A stretch of 64,000 nucleotides of DNA from Serendipita indica DSM 11827 (Eukaryota; Basidiomycota; Agaricomycetes; Sebacinales; Serendipitaceae). Below the pieces are notes generated by a model. The model worked only from the letters and a program-made list of their open reading frames with translations. It searched no databases and was not told the origin of the DNA. The stretch is taken from the NCBI GenBank assembly GCA_910890315.1, contig CAJVGD010000002.1:2542001-2606000 (forward strand), in the 5' to 3' direction. How positions within the stretch are numbered: position 1 is the stretch's first letter; every line of letters starts with the position of its first letter. Positions 11,984 to 23,600 of the stretch are shown here, in pieces. A program made the translations under genes and the position numbers.

Positions 11984-12787
11984 ATTGACTTGGCACTAGA
12001 AGAGGCCGAGGGTAGGTTTGGGTGGTAATGAAGGTAAATTGTCCAAAAACTCAAGCCAAACAATCTGTTCTCTTCCGGGTTCGAACCTAAAGCCAGGAGC
12101 AAGGAAGAGGTGGAGACGAAGAACGGGAGGATGAAGCGTAGAGGTCCGTGTCAACGAGACGTAGTAGACACTTAGAACGTTGTACTTTTAGATGCGTCAC
12201 AGAAATCATAAAGACGACGGGAGAGTACAGGCGATTTATATAGCTTGCGCACCGGAAAATAAAAGGAAAACGGGGGGTGATTCAGGAGAGAAATAGGGCC
12301 GAGTCGTGAGAGCAAAGTGACCAACGAAACGCAGGCGGAGAAAGTGATCAGAGTGGACGGACGGCGACGCATGGTAGCAGGACCGAAACACGTCGAGTGG
12401 CTGATCATCTTTTGAATTTCCTCCAATGAAGTCTTCCTCCTGTTCAGCTTCGTAACGAGCATTTCCATCTTGCGACTCTGCGCCACCTGCTGCATACGGT
12501 GATTCTTGCTACTCTGCTCCAGCATTCACAACACTGCGAGTGTCATCATCTATACCAGCTTTCAGACGACTGTCAACTGTCGGTCACTCATCGGCCAATC
12601 GAACGACTTTGCTCATCCGACATACAGCGCCCATAAGACTGAACATTACCATCCGCATCTATGGCCTTCCTCATTCAAATAATGATTCACGTAAGCACGT
12701 GCATTGTCCTAATGCGGCTTTGAAATAAAAGATGCCCCTCCTCTAAAAATGCTCTCTAACTGAGGATACTGACCCTTTGAGAACACA
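11984..12787. other. Intergenic, 5' side of the reductase gene and of the tRNA
   Basis: I see no convincing gene. A minus-strand open stretch at 12,172-12,525 begins MLEQSSKNHRMQQVAQ, looks helical for about 40 residues and then becomes low-complexity. It could be a small first exon but has no recognised partner. A TATATAAAT element on the minus strand at 12,232-12,241 points toward the reductase. Nothing resembles a transposon. Confidence 0.4.
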
Positions 12788-12861
12788 GTCTCTTTGGTGT
12801 AGTTGGTTATCACGTATGCTTCACACGCATAAGGTCCTCGGTTCGAGCCCGAGGAGGGACA
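12788..12861 (+). tRNA. trnV-CAC: tRNA-Val (anticodon CAC)
   Basis: A full cloverleaf can be drawn. The acceptor stem is GTCTCTT/GAGGGAC with two G-T pairs, and the D arm GTGTAGTTGGTTATCAC is typical of eukaryotic tRNA-Val. The anticodon stem TATGC/GCATA holds the loop TTCACAC, so the anticodon is CAC. The T arm is CTCGG-TTCGAGC-CCGAG, and the discriminator base is A. The internal A box (TGGTGTAGTTGG) and B box (GGTTCGAGCCC) are intact and there is no intron. A T5 run at about 12,866-12,870 provides the Pol III terminator. Confidence 0.95.
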
Positions 12862-12863
12862 TA

Positions 12864-12871
12864 TTGTTTTT
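12864..12871 (+). terminator. Pol III terminator of tRNA-Val
   Basis: A TTGTTTTT run sits directly 3' of the tRNA discriminator base. Four or more T on the sense strand is the normal RNA polymerase III stop. Confidence 0.75.
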
Positions 12872-13073
12872 GCTTTGATTTTGGTTGTGAAGAAAGCGCC
12901 AGCGAGGTCGGGGATCAAAAAGTGGACTGGACATGGAACAATTGTCACTAGGGAGAAATAAGAACTTTAATCTATGAGCGATATTGTCGACAGCGCGCAG
13001 GCATAGATGTGACGAGCTAGAGGGTTATACCGCTTCCTCCTATTAGGTGAAAATGCACGTTATCATCACCCCA

Positions 13074-13545
13074 CTATTTTTTCACGCCATATCTGACTAG
13101 TTTCCTCATTTCCTGGGTCGTCCATGCAGTCACCGACTCTCGCTCATTATTCGCCGGTTCCATGCGCTCAATGGAGGTGTGTTTGTACTTTAATTCATGC
13201 ATTTCACTGACTGTGTCACATTAAAGGTTATATACGTCACTTATGCTCATCGTGATAGGGTCTCCTGTCCTCGCCACTTCCCAACGGTCAACCATTCGGC
13301 GCAAGTCACCACGGATAGAGGCAATATACCACTCAGAGACTCGCAGAGTAATCAAATTTGCGACCTCCTGCATCCCGACAAATACCTCATGCAACCCGGC
13401 TTCGATTTTGCGCTTTGCTCAACTCGTCAAACATTCAAGGTATTATTCCCTCCACGTTTGAACATCGTGTCAACTTCCAAGCTATCGTACATGATTGCAT
13501 CGATCTCTGAATTGCAAGGCGACCCTCTAGAGTGATGGCGACTCT
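13074..13545 (-). CDS. Unrecognised small gene or gene remnant
   Basis: On the minus strand, three blocks read as protein and can be joined by short GT...AG introns. The first, near 13,440-13,545, includes EIDAIMYDSLEVDTMF. The second, near 13,240-13,410, includes RKIEAGLHEVFVGMQEV and EWYIASIRGDLRRMVDRW. The third ends at 13,074 with a stop and includes YKHTSIERMEPANNER and WTTQEMRKLVRYGVKK. The composition is helical and charged, unlike random translation, and all three lie in order on one strand. No ATG is obvious; the 5' side runs into the ACTGAA/TTCAGT dyad cluster, so the gene may have lost its beginning. I do not recognise the family. Confidence 0.4.
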
Positions 13546-13659
13546 GCTCGGCCCTCCCCACCTCCCCTGCATGTTTTGAGCGTCTTAGGAGTCATTTGGA
13601 TGTGCTTTTGATATTTAATATACCTTCCATTGACCTTATACGTGTGATTTAAGCGAATG

Positions 13660-13838
13660 AGATTCAGTATCCGGTTCTAAATTCAGTCCCTAGGGTGACT
13701 GAAACTCAGTATCGTGGGCTACTGATCAGGATACTGAACTTCAGCAGATTGTGACTGAATACGACAAGGGTGTCGGTGACTGAATTTCAGTATCCTGGAG
13801 TACTGAAACTGTCAGTGACCGGTTGCTGAAATTCAGTC
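13660..13838. repeat. Cluster of ACTGAA / TTCAGT near-palindromes
   Basis: Within about 180 bp the hexamer ACTGAA or its complement TTCAGT, or a one-base variant, occurs roughly a dozen times. Several form dyads with a short centre: ACTGAACTTCAG near 13,733, ACTGAATTTCAGT near 13,779, ACTGAAACTGTCAGT near 13,802 and GCTGAAATTCAGT near 13,825. Spacing is irregular. No such density of this motif was noticed elsewhere in the window. It could be a decayed palindromic repeat element or a cluster of binding sites. Confidence 0.6.
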
Positions 13839-14245
13839 TCCGATTTTCCCTTAGTGTTGGCTTTCAGACTTCGAGCAGCTATACTTCGTGTCATCACTCG
13901 GATTGCTACATGGTTAATTTGCTTCGGCACAAACGGACAGCTTACCTCCCGTCCAATCCGCAGCGTGGAGTGTGTTTCATTCATAAATCAAATGAGCAAA
14001 TTTCCGACGTTGTTTGAGTTGGGACCTGTTGTCTAGCACCGCTCAGACTTCCTTGGTAGCATCGCCCCTTCTGCGTTCAAGGTGCCCGTTTGTTTCCCAT
14101 CAGAAGGCGACTTCGAAATGTTTGTAAAAATGACTGCGCAGGGAAGATTAACAAACTGCGCTCATTGCATCAAATACTTAACTCTAAAGCATAAAACGAT
14201 GTCCCGAAAAGACGCACTAACACCAGAAATCCAACAAGCAAAAAA
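13839..14245. other. Upstream region of the beta-lactamase-like gene
   Basis: No gene is seen here. The sequence holds the presumed promoter and leader of the serine hydrolase that begins at 14,246, ending in an A-rich stretch just before the ATG, as is common for fungal start contexts. Confidence 0.4.
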
Positions 14246-16103
14246 ATGTCTCGTACAGCTAAACCCTTCAATATATTCAACGGAAACGGCCCTCGCTGGA
14301 TCCTCCTCGCGGTCAACATTGCGCTATGGCTCGTTCTTACACGTTCCCAACGTTCGAACTCACCAATGGAACTACACTCTCCTCCCAAGCGTTCTCTACA
14401 GGAGCGTACAAGTACATCGACTGATCCGTGCAAGCCATACTTCCCTGGCAAGCTACTTCAGGTGGAACCGACAAACGCAGAGGACCAAACTCTCAAGGGA
14501 GCGTTGCAAAAAGTCGACCAACTCATTTCCAACGCTGTCTCTTCTCATGCGAGCGTAGACAGCGTGACAATTGGCATTGTTTCTGCCAAGGGAACGATTT
14601 GGTCCAAGGGCTATGGACGACGCAATGCCAACAGCACCGACACGACACCTCCAGACGAGGATACCATTTACCGCATTGGATCTGGCTCAAAGCTATTTGC
14701 CGTCCTGGAGGGCTTCATATTGAGGGACCAGGGATTGATCAACTGGTACGTTGCCTTGACCGTCCGATGAGGCGTTCGCTGATAAAGTTCTTCTAGGGAT
14801 GACCCGGTTTCTAAGTATATCCCAGGCTTCGCCTATAGCCATCAAACTTGGCAACAACTCAGAAACAACCAGACTGCGACCGAGGAGGACTTTGCCGAAC
14901 CTATGACACTCCGCCAGCTTTCGACACACATGGCCGGAATTGACCGCGATTTACCAGACTTCAACTGGGACGCCTGGCCGAGCTCACCGCCGATCTCTCC
15001 TGCACTCACTCCCAAAACGCTCGAGCAGATTGTGGCTGCAATCGCAGAAACGCCCCTCGTTAACCCTCTAGAGACCACACCCACATACTCCAACTCAGGT
15101 TACTCGGTGCTCGGAATGAGCCTTCTTGCTGTCGCCAACAAAGCTGCGGGGACAAACATGACCTACCCAGAGCTTCTTCAGCGAGATATCTTCACTCCTC
15201 TCGGAATGACCGGAAGCTCCTTTGCTGCTACCCCAGAGAATGCAGCTCGCATTGCCTATCCCAAGAATCCTGCAGAGATCGTATGTCTTTCCCGCCGTCG
15301 TGATAGAACTATCGACTGACGTCGCCATTTAGTATTGGAACCCCTCTGACAATCTTAATCCAGTCGGAGGCCAATTCTCCTCGGTCGCCGACCTCTCCAG
15401 GGCCGTTCAATCACTTTTGAACCCATCAAAGCTCAAGTCGATTCTCTCTCCCGCAACCAAGCGTGAATGGATGCGACCCGTTCACGTCTTCCCTGACCAC
15501 CAAACCGAGTCGGGTATGGGATGGGAAATCTTCAAGTTTGACGACTCGCATGGACGCGAACAACGCTATTATACCAAATCCGGCGACTTGGCATTTTCTC
15601 ATTCAATCATGCTCGTCAATCCGGAGCTCCAATATGGTATCGTCGTGCTCAACACTGGTGCCTCGGTCGCTCGCACTCTAGGTCTCGAGGTGACGAAGAT
15701 TCTCCAGCCCGCATTCGAAAAGGTCTTAGAGAACCGCGTTGCGGAAAGATATGCTGGATCATGGAAAGGCGAGAATGGTGACCAAATCGACATCCAGGTC
15801 TCGGATGGGGTGCTTTCCATCACGAAGTGGACGACCGCTGGAGTCGACTTCTTCAGCAAGTACAAGGCTGCGTGGGCGGACAGGATTTCTATGTGGTCCA
15901 CTGGACGCCTTGACGAGTTCAGGATCAGCTTTGGATATATTTCACAGCCCACTGGAAACATAGAGGGATGCTTTGTCTATTGGGCAACGAGGGCACCTAT
16001 ACTCTCGCATCATGCGCCGGTTGACCTCTTGTATTGGGAGGAGCAAGGCGACCAGAGGGTCTTGGTCGTGCCGTCGTCGAATGTCAAGTTGACTAGAGCA
16101 TAG
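14246..16103 (+). CDS. Membrane-anchored beta-lactamase-fold serine hydrolase
   Basis: Three exons, 14246-14745, 14797-15280 and 15333-16103, give 584 residues with perfect phase. A single N-terminal transmembrane helix (WILLAVNIALWLVL, about residues 18-31) marks a type II or signal-anchored protein. The class C/PBP-like fold is shown by the SxxK motif in RIGSGSKLF, the YxN motif in TYSNSGYSVLG, and a third block (TKSGDLAFSHS) at the expected distance. The last 130 residues resemble the lipocalin-like C-terminal domain of fungal LACTB-type hydrolases. Members are esterases, peptidases or amidases rather than antibiotic resistance enzymes, and the substrate here is unknown. There are many Asn-x-Ser/Thr sites, consistent with a lumenal or extracellular catalytic domain. 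Confidence 0.87.
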
Positions 16104-16213
16104 TTCATTAGCATTGGTTCACGTATTATATTGTTATATGTATTGCAATATTCATCCAATACGACATTGAACTCAAACTTCAGTTGTTTGAATTAGTTGG
16201 TCCCAACGACGAC

Positions 16214-16767
16214 ATGAGTTTATCTAGTATGTCTCGTATATTCGACACAACGCATTTTATATTTATAAAGTCTCAACAGATGCACCTTCTCGAGTGCTTC
16301 GACGGTTGCTTTTTGGTAGAAGGTGTCTGACCAGTCATGCAACGTCCAGCGCAGGACCGTCGACACCCGAAATCACAACGAAAACACTCCAAGATTCTAC
16401 TCAGAGCTCCGAAGGTTCTCTTTCATCCACCGAACCGTCTTCGAGTCCATCAACACATTATAAAATCACCCTTCACCGGTCCGCAATCGGACTTCCGAAG
16501 CGATATAGAGAGACCATCGAGTCTCTTGGGATTAGGAAACGTGGACAAACAGTCTTTATGCGGCATTCGCGGCCCGCGGCAGGCAAAATCCTTCGTATAA
16601 AGGAACTCGTCAAAGTCGAAAACGTCCCAGAGGACGCGGTGAAAACTCAGCGAGAGATGCGAGACGAGAGACGAGCTGTTAGAGGGTATGTCGTCAAGCA
16701 GAGATTTCGACAAGCCGGAGGAGAAAGCGCAGCGTTATCGTCGACGAGCTGGATGGACGACTTGTAG
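16214..16767 (+). CDS. mrpL33: Mitochondrial ribosomal protein uL30m (Mrpl33)
   Basis: A 13-nt first exon (16214-16226) splices to 16280-16767 and gives 166 residues. The N-terminus MSLSNAPSRVLRRLLFGRRC is rich in Arg and hydrophobic residues, as expected for mitochondrial import. A Ser/Thr-rich linker follows, then the uL30 fold: KITLHRSAIGLPKRYRETI, LGIRKRGQTVFMRH and GKILRIKELVKVENV. uL30m is part of the large mitochondrial ribosomal subunit. The C-terminal extension after VKVENV (about 50 charged residues) is common in fungal homologues. Without the small first exon there would be no ATG in a suitable place. Confidence 0.88.
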
Positions 16768-17020
16768 GAAGGAGAGTCCTCTTGTGCATCATGGGGGTCC
16801 AACTTTACAAGTTTGTTGCGTTTCGAGTCTGACATTATCTCATCAATGGTGCATATGATGCTATGGAAGATGCTCTTTCTAATGTATGTCAATCCGAAGA
16901 TGCTTGGCATTAAACTCTCAGGAGCAGCCAGCGACCACAAAACTGATAAATGAAACGATGACATTGTCTATAGATAGGTAAGATACAGCTAGTATGTTCA
17001 GTTACAAATGACAGGGGCAA

Positions 17021-18900
17021 TCATGATGTCGGCTTGCGGAGGATCCAGCAGTCAGTATCAGATCTTGAGACAAGATTAGTGATAACAGCCATAGAAATTT
17101 TAAACACGAACCCAGCATTCTTGCCTAATCCACCAGGGCCAGCGGTCATATCCAGCGATGTATGGACCTCCCAGCCATACGCGCTCAAGACGTCCAGCAT
17201 ATTCAGAAGCAAGATGCGTACAGAAATGGCCTCGTCGCCTACGGACCACCATGGATTCCTAAAGGGGCCTCAGCAAAAAGAATAGGGAACCCAGAGTGAA
17301 ACGAACCCAATAAGTTTGAACTCCCAAGCGACATTCTCGAGCTTCCAGCTCTCCTTTTGGATGTTGCCTCCCCATGTGTTCTTGACCGCATTGATGACCT
17401 CTACGGGTGCCCTGACGAGTCTGAGCCGGTCGCCCTCGTGAAAGGAAACGGCCATAAACGAGCAGGGAGGCGGTATATCTCCACTCCTATAGATCATCGT
17501 ATCCTTGTCCATTGCACGTTTCGACAGATCTGTGGCCATGGCGAGGGTCCATCCGAGATGATAGAGTGCCGAGGAGACTTCACACATCATGTAAATGGCC
17601 GGGATCGCCTCATCGCCCTGTCCGGTCCACGGGTTCCCACGTAATTGGAATTCCGTCGATCCCGCGTTTTCCTTTTCCGCTTGGATTCCCTTGGCCCAAG
17701 AGCGAAGGATTGCGTCTTTGACGACTTGAGTGACGCTCGAGGGGAACTTGATCAACCGGATGCGGTCTGTGCGTGATCTAATGGTGATAAATACCCATAT
17801 ATGAGGTAATAAGCGAGTACTCACAGGCTTAGACAGGCGTGCACTGGTACAGGACTCTTGCGAGTCTGTCGCCGTGCAGGGGGAGCAATAGATGTCGGCA
17901 TGTTATTGGTGGACGGGAGAGGAATGGATGTGGACATATTGTTCGTGGATGGGAGAGGCAAGAATGCAACATTCTGATCGAATGGTCGCTCGTAGTGACT
18001 CTTGCTTCGCAGGTCTGTAGACGATTTGGCGCGGTTGTGACCATATGTCAACCGGGACGAGGGACCAGCTGTCAACGGTGGCGTAGGGAATCCAGAGTAG
18101 GCTAGTGGTGTAACAGGGGATTCGTGAAACTCGATACGAGTGGGAGGAGCAGTTGAAGGCGGCGGTGGGAAATGCAAAACTGGTGGAAGAGTCGAGACTG
18201 GTGGAGGTCGATGATGACGACTGGGAGGCGAGGGCCCAGAAATTGCTCGCATTCGAGGCATAGGCATGCGATCTACATCATCAGAGTAGTTTTGCGGTAT
18301 ATTGATGGGCGGCGTCGGCATATTTGAGCCAACAGGTGCATTTGGCGGTGGCCCCATGTCGACATATCCCGAATATGCGCTATTTCCGCTAAACTGCCTG
18401 CCTCTATTGTGTGGATCTTGCATGTCTGGGCTGGGTGCTTGCTCCCGTGGTCGTGGTGGAGGATAAGAGTCGAGGCTTGAATTGCTGTCCATCCCGCTTG
18501 CCGGTCTGACTGTGGTGTGCTGCAGTTCTGCGCCTCGAGATATGTTTGTTGGGTCTGAAAGATGTGGTCGGTGGTGGAGTGGTGTTGTCCTCAGGTCTCT
18601 TGTAATCTCCATCGTCGAGCCCGAGGCCTTGTGGAGGTTGGGCCGTGATCCTGTTGCCTGTCTCTTACGGAGAACAGGCCTTTGGACATCCTCTGATGAG
18701 CGATTCTTTAGCACGCGTTCATCCGAGACTCCCACGTAGCGTTGTGACGTCCTGCTGTTCTCGTCTGCCCTAACTGGCGTCTTGGATCTCTTTGCCAGGT
18801 TTGGACTCGACAAGTTTTTGAACAAGGCTCTCCAAGTGTCATCCGAGGGAGCACTGGCCATAGAGGGCAACGAACTTTTGTTTGATAGGGAACAGTCCAA
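17021..18900 (-). CDS. Basidiomycete protein with disordered N-half and two tandem copies of an uncharacterised domain
   Basis: The start at 18900 gives MDCSLSNKSSLPSMASAP and about 340 residues of Pro/Ser-rich, disordered sequence with repeated PPP and PLPSTNNM segments. From about 17,824 downward come two related domains of about 110 residues. Copy one has DRIRLIKFPSSVTQVVKDAI, EFQLRGNPW and LGWTLAMATDLSKRAMDKD. Copy two has DRLRLVRAPVEVINAVKN, EFKLIGFPWW.VGDEA and YGWEVHTSLDM, ending DCWILRKPTS. The internal similarity (D-R-hydrophobic-R-hydrophobic-hydrophobic..P; EFxLxGxPW; GWxhxxxxD) is clear. Two or three short introns fit. I know this arrangement only as an uncharacterised family widespread in Agaricomycetes, so no function is assigned. 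It may bind a partner through the paired domains while the N-half acts as a flexible tether. Confidence 0.75.
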
Positions 18901-20697
18901 AGATCGGCGGTAAAGACCTTTTTATGCTACAGCTATACCACTAAAATTAATCACTAATGGCGCATTGCACGGGGCCGCGGTGCATCGCAAAGGCGCAGGC
19001 GCTGCAGCCAGCTAATGGGTGGCGGCTTTTTCTGGCCTTTTCTGCGTACCAATCAGGACCAATCCCGTCCAAATTACATTGACCAGCAGCTTCGCGCAGT
19101 GCGGTGCCGGGGCTGGGCACTTATCACCTACATAGCAACTATTATCTACCCGGTGTCTAATGGCCTATCACGATATGAGACGGCCATTATGCGGACATAC
19201 GAACTGATCTGGTGCGCCCCTGTCAGCCCGAAACGAGCCAAGTTTATTATTGGCCGTAGCAATGTGTTAATAGGCTGGAGATGAAGCCCAGTGATAATTT
19301 ACAACACTGTATTCATATTCGTAGGGGAAGGGAACGAGGAGGCATACCAGCGGCTTGACTGGCAGTACTTGCCGCCTCGAATCCGAATTCGCGTATCCGA
19401 TATACACTCGACGTCGGTGTCTGTCAACTTGCGTATACTCATTTAGGGCTTCTTGGACTCGTCAGATATTGATACGGGACATGACCGCCCTTAAAAGTTG
19501 GACAACTCGCACACATAGACATACCTCTAGCTGTCGAATATCATATATCTACTCTGTTTGTTGTGCCTAATGAAGAAATATCTGGCAAAATTTAACTGTC
19601 GCGCCACATAAGAGAATGACAGCACCTAAATCAGAATTAAGACGGGCGGCATAGGTATCATACAATCATATGCAACATATATCTCTCAGGTAAGCATCTA
19701 AGGGTTTGTTTAATGGCCAAGTCGGTGTCAGAACACGCTATATTGTGGTTCGCTTCCAGCTCGCTCTGGGTACTTGGTAACATCATGCCTGCCTGGTGCG
19801 ACTGATGTTGATTCTGGTGAGAATGCTGAGAATGTTGTTTCATGGGTCATCTGTGAGCACAATGTCCCCAGGATCGTAGACGGGAGGAGTGGATTAAACT
19901 CCCAGGGTCCGCGGCGTCAAACTCTCCGACAGGTCGAATGTGTGGTTATAGTCGTCTGTTGATGAAAAAGTTCATCAACTCAAAGCTGGTATTTGCTGTG
20001 GGAAGGAAAACGTCCATGCCAAAGTCGAGCTAGATATAACTGATCTGAGAACAAGCTTGAGAGGATTCCTATCCAAACTCTGGTGATTTGAGCCCGTCGT
20101 GGCCGTGAACGCTGTGGGGAGAGGCTGTGGCCGAGAGTGGACAAGGGTAGGAAGATCAAGGGACTATTGGATCCTCGCATATGTCGTTGAGCGCTGTCTT
20201 TCTAGCGTCTTCCATTCACAAGCTTCTAATGACTAGTCTAACGAGCTCAACGGGATGGTAGACGCCGCTCTGTGGACTCTTTGTTGAGAATGACGGCTTC
20301 GCGGGTGTCGACATGGATGACTCTTGGTGCTGGTAAAAGCTGTGTCATCTTAGATAGTTTATCCAGCAACAAAAGTTGGTTTGGGTCAAGTCGACGTGGT
20401 GACAGACCAAGTGCAGACTCTGTCGATGGATCATAAACGCAGGTGGTCATTGCTTACCTCGGGCACATCCAACTCGTTTACTTATTCATCATCCAACACA
20501 GTCACCAATACTCACTAACTATTCCATATTTGGTTACGTGTTCAACCAGTTTACTATCAAGTTCAATGTCGTGCTGGCCCTTCGCCTCGTGTCTCTGGCA
20601 CATAGCCTGCCATGGAGAATGCCAGACGCCGACCCATCTTTGACTCTTCCACATCCATAGCGTCGTCTCAAATTCGACTATATCCATCAAGACGAGC
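18901..20697. other. Gene-poor stretch before the NACHT-WD40 gene
   Basis: No gene can be supported firmly. On the minus strand, 20,247-20,450 reads MTTCVYDPSTESALGLSP and continues with LLLLDKLSKM and VIHVDTREAVILNKES, which looks more like protein than chance. Weaker fragments at about 19,930-20,030 (FGMDVFLPTANTSFELMNFF) lie downstream on the same strand. Together they may be a small unrecognised gene or a decayed one. The remainder, about 18,900-19,650, shows nothing but scattered short open frames. Confidence 0.35.
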
Positions 20698-23600
20698 ATG
20701 AATCCTCAAGGCTCGTCGTCTTCTGCAAATCTCCCGTCACGCAAGAGGGGTCAAGTCTACAACACGGCCAGCACCGGTCTCGACTTTGTGGCAAATGTAG
20801 CCGAGGCATCAGATATACTCTCTCCTCTCAAGGCAGCCTGTAAAGCCACCAAATCCATTCTCGATGTCCTCCAAGTCAGTTAAACGAGAATGTCATTCTC
20901 GCTACTAACGAACAACGACAGACTGTCGAAGACAACCAAGAAGACTGGGATGATCTGACACGGCGTCTGGAGGAATACATGTTTGCTATCGACAATCAAA
21001 TCGATTCGTTCGAAAAGTATCCCGCAGAAGAGAGGGTCGTCGACGAGGCATTCAAGCAACCGCTGATTCACTATGTAGAGTGGGTGCGGGTTCTGGCCCT
21101 TTTTCGATATACTAACTGATTCAGGCTACTGGAGGATTTCCAAGAGACAGTCGCGCATCACAGGCATAAACGAAGCCGGAACGCCTTTGCTTCATTGTCT
21201 GGAATAGGCAAAGTCAAATTGGATGCTGGGTTAATTCGCAAGTTCAATCGTGATATCGAGGATCGCCACAGGCAGCTACTGGTATGAGCTTCGTCAACTC
21301 TATTCGTGGTCTCACTGTAGGCGCAGGACCAATTAAGTCTCTTTACTGCCTACCGTATTCAAGTGATCGAGCGGAAGGTCGAGTCCACCAAGGCCAATAC
21401 AGAGGTGACCAAAGCCAAAGTGGAAACAATCCTTTCCGATGGTAAGCGAGAGTTTGCGTGTGGATTCATGGCTCAATCTTTCTAGTCGACACCACTGCTA
21501 TCCTCCAGCTACCCATGGCTGCGTTTGTCGCGTCCTCGGTCCATGCTCCCTGTTTACAAGGAACCCGGCAGGCCGTTCTCGACAAGATCTCGCATTGGGC
21601 TGAGGATGATATGTCAGACAAACCAATATTTTGGTTATGCGACATAGCTGGCTCTGGCAAATCGTCAGTGGCCATGTCCGCAGCAGCGTCGTGGCGAGCC
21701 GAGGGAACACTGGGGGCCCAGTTCTTCTTCTCGATGACCAGCGCCGAAGCATCGAATACTGAAAAGCTATGCTCGACTATAGCCAGGGAACTCACACACC
21801 ATATACCCGCTCTTTCGCCACATATCGCCGATGCTGTGAAGCGAAGTCCAGCCATCACGCGAAATTCGCTCGGCGAGCAGTTCAGCACGCTCGTCGCTGG
21901 TCCACTAAACCATCTAGATAAGCGCGTGATCATCGTTATCGACGCCATCGACGAATGCAAGTTAGGATCACAGCGAAGAGAACTTGTGGAGACCCTTGCT
22001 AAAGGTGTCCGAGAAAGCAAGAATCTCAAGATCCTCATGACGAGTCGACCGGACCCTGTCATCGAAGCAGTTCTGAAAGAGCTTTCGATCAAAGAAAAGC
22101 TAGAAGACCGGCTGCACGATCCCAACCATTCGGATAATATCGACGACATTGCGGTCTATGTCCATCGGTCATTGTATCGAGTTCTCTCCCAGGACAGGAG
22201 GCAACGACTGGTCGAAAAGGCCAATGGGCTGTTCATCTGGGCAAGCACGGCATGTCGAATGCTCACTAGCAAGACCAGCTTGAGCTCGTCTACGGCTATA
22301 TATGATCGTCTGATTTCTATGGACCAACCTGGAGTCATAGACGACGTATATAGCCTCATTTTTGAGCGCATAGACTCCGAAGACCATATGGTTATGCGCA
22401 CAATGTTGGCCTTGCTGCTCGCTGCATTTGAGCCGCTCACTATAGACGACCTGGACGACCTGATTGAACATTCCAACGTGCTCGGAAGTGCCAAGGCGTT
22501 GGTAGAGAACCTGGGAAGCGTACTCAGCGTGGATCCAAGGACAGATCTGATCCAGTTTCGTCACCCGACATTCGTGGAGTACTTGCGACGGTGCACCATT
22601 GCTCCAGCCACCGGTGACCGCAATAGAATGTATCTCAACGTAGCTGATGCGCATGGTCAAGCCGTATCATGGTGTTTCAGAAACCTTAAATCGCGAACAA
22701 AGGGTCTCAAGTTCAACATATGTCAAATCGAGTCGTCTTTCCTCCTTAACAGACAGATCTCCGACCTGGACTTCAGGGTGTCCAAGTTCATTCCAAGAAG
22801 ACTTCGATATGCCAGCTCGCATTGGCTGTTCCATTTGTCCAGGACAGACGACAGCTGGCAACGGAAGCTCAAGAGAGAACTGGAACAGATTATAGAAGGG
22901 TCATATGTGCTATACTGGGCGGAGGTTCTAAGCCTTATTGGAGGAGTGCCACGAGCGATAGCGGGACTTCGAGCTGCTACAAGCCACATAGGAGTGAGTG
23001 GTCTATCGGGATATATATTCTATTATTTTACACAAGAAACAGATTGAAAAGGAGAACAAGAACAGGATGACGGAAATTCGACGATTTCTAATGGCATTTT
23101 CGGTGGCGATCCAGGACAGTGCTGCACACATATACGTCTCGGCACTTGCATTTACTCCCAGGAAGTCATCACTGCATAGGGAGAAGGCAGAAAAATATAG
23201 GAATACTCTGAGTGCTATCCGGGGGGTAGAAGAGACATATCTGGACCTCCCCAGAACTCTTCGAGGTCACGAGCGATCAGTCTTGACCGTCGGATTCTCG
23301 CCAGACGGCTCACGAATCGTCTCTGGCTCTTCTGACAAGACCATTCGACTGTGGGACGCAGACACTGGTCAGCCATTGGGAGAGCCACTTCGAGGTCACG
23401 AAGGAGTGGTCTGGGCCGTCGGATTCTCGCCAGACGGCTCACGAATCGTCTCTGGCTCTTCTGACAAGACGATTCGACTGTGGGACGCAGACACTGGTCA
23501 GCCATTGGGAGAGCCACTTCGAGGTCACGAGGGATCCGTCTTGACCGTCGGATTCTCGCCAGACGGCTCACGAATCGTCTCTGGCTCTTTTGACAAGACG

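Noticed and set aside
12070-12100. GGGTTCGAACCT, a B-box-like sequence
   Set aside because: No acceptor, D or anticodon arm can be drawn on either strand around it.
12172-12525. Minus-strand 117-residue open frame starting MLEQSSKNHRMQQ
   Set aside because: Only the first 40 residues look like protein, the rest crosses a TATA-like promoter element, and no family is recognised.
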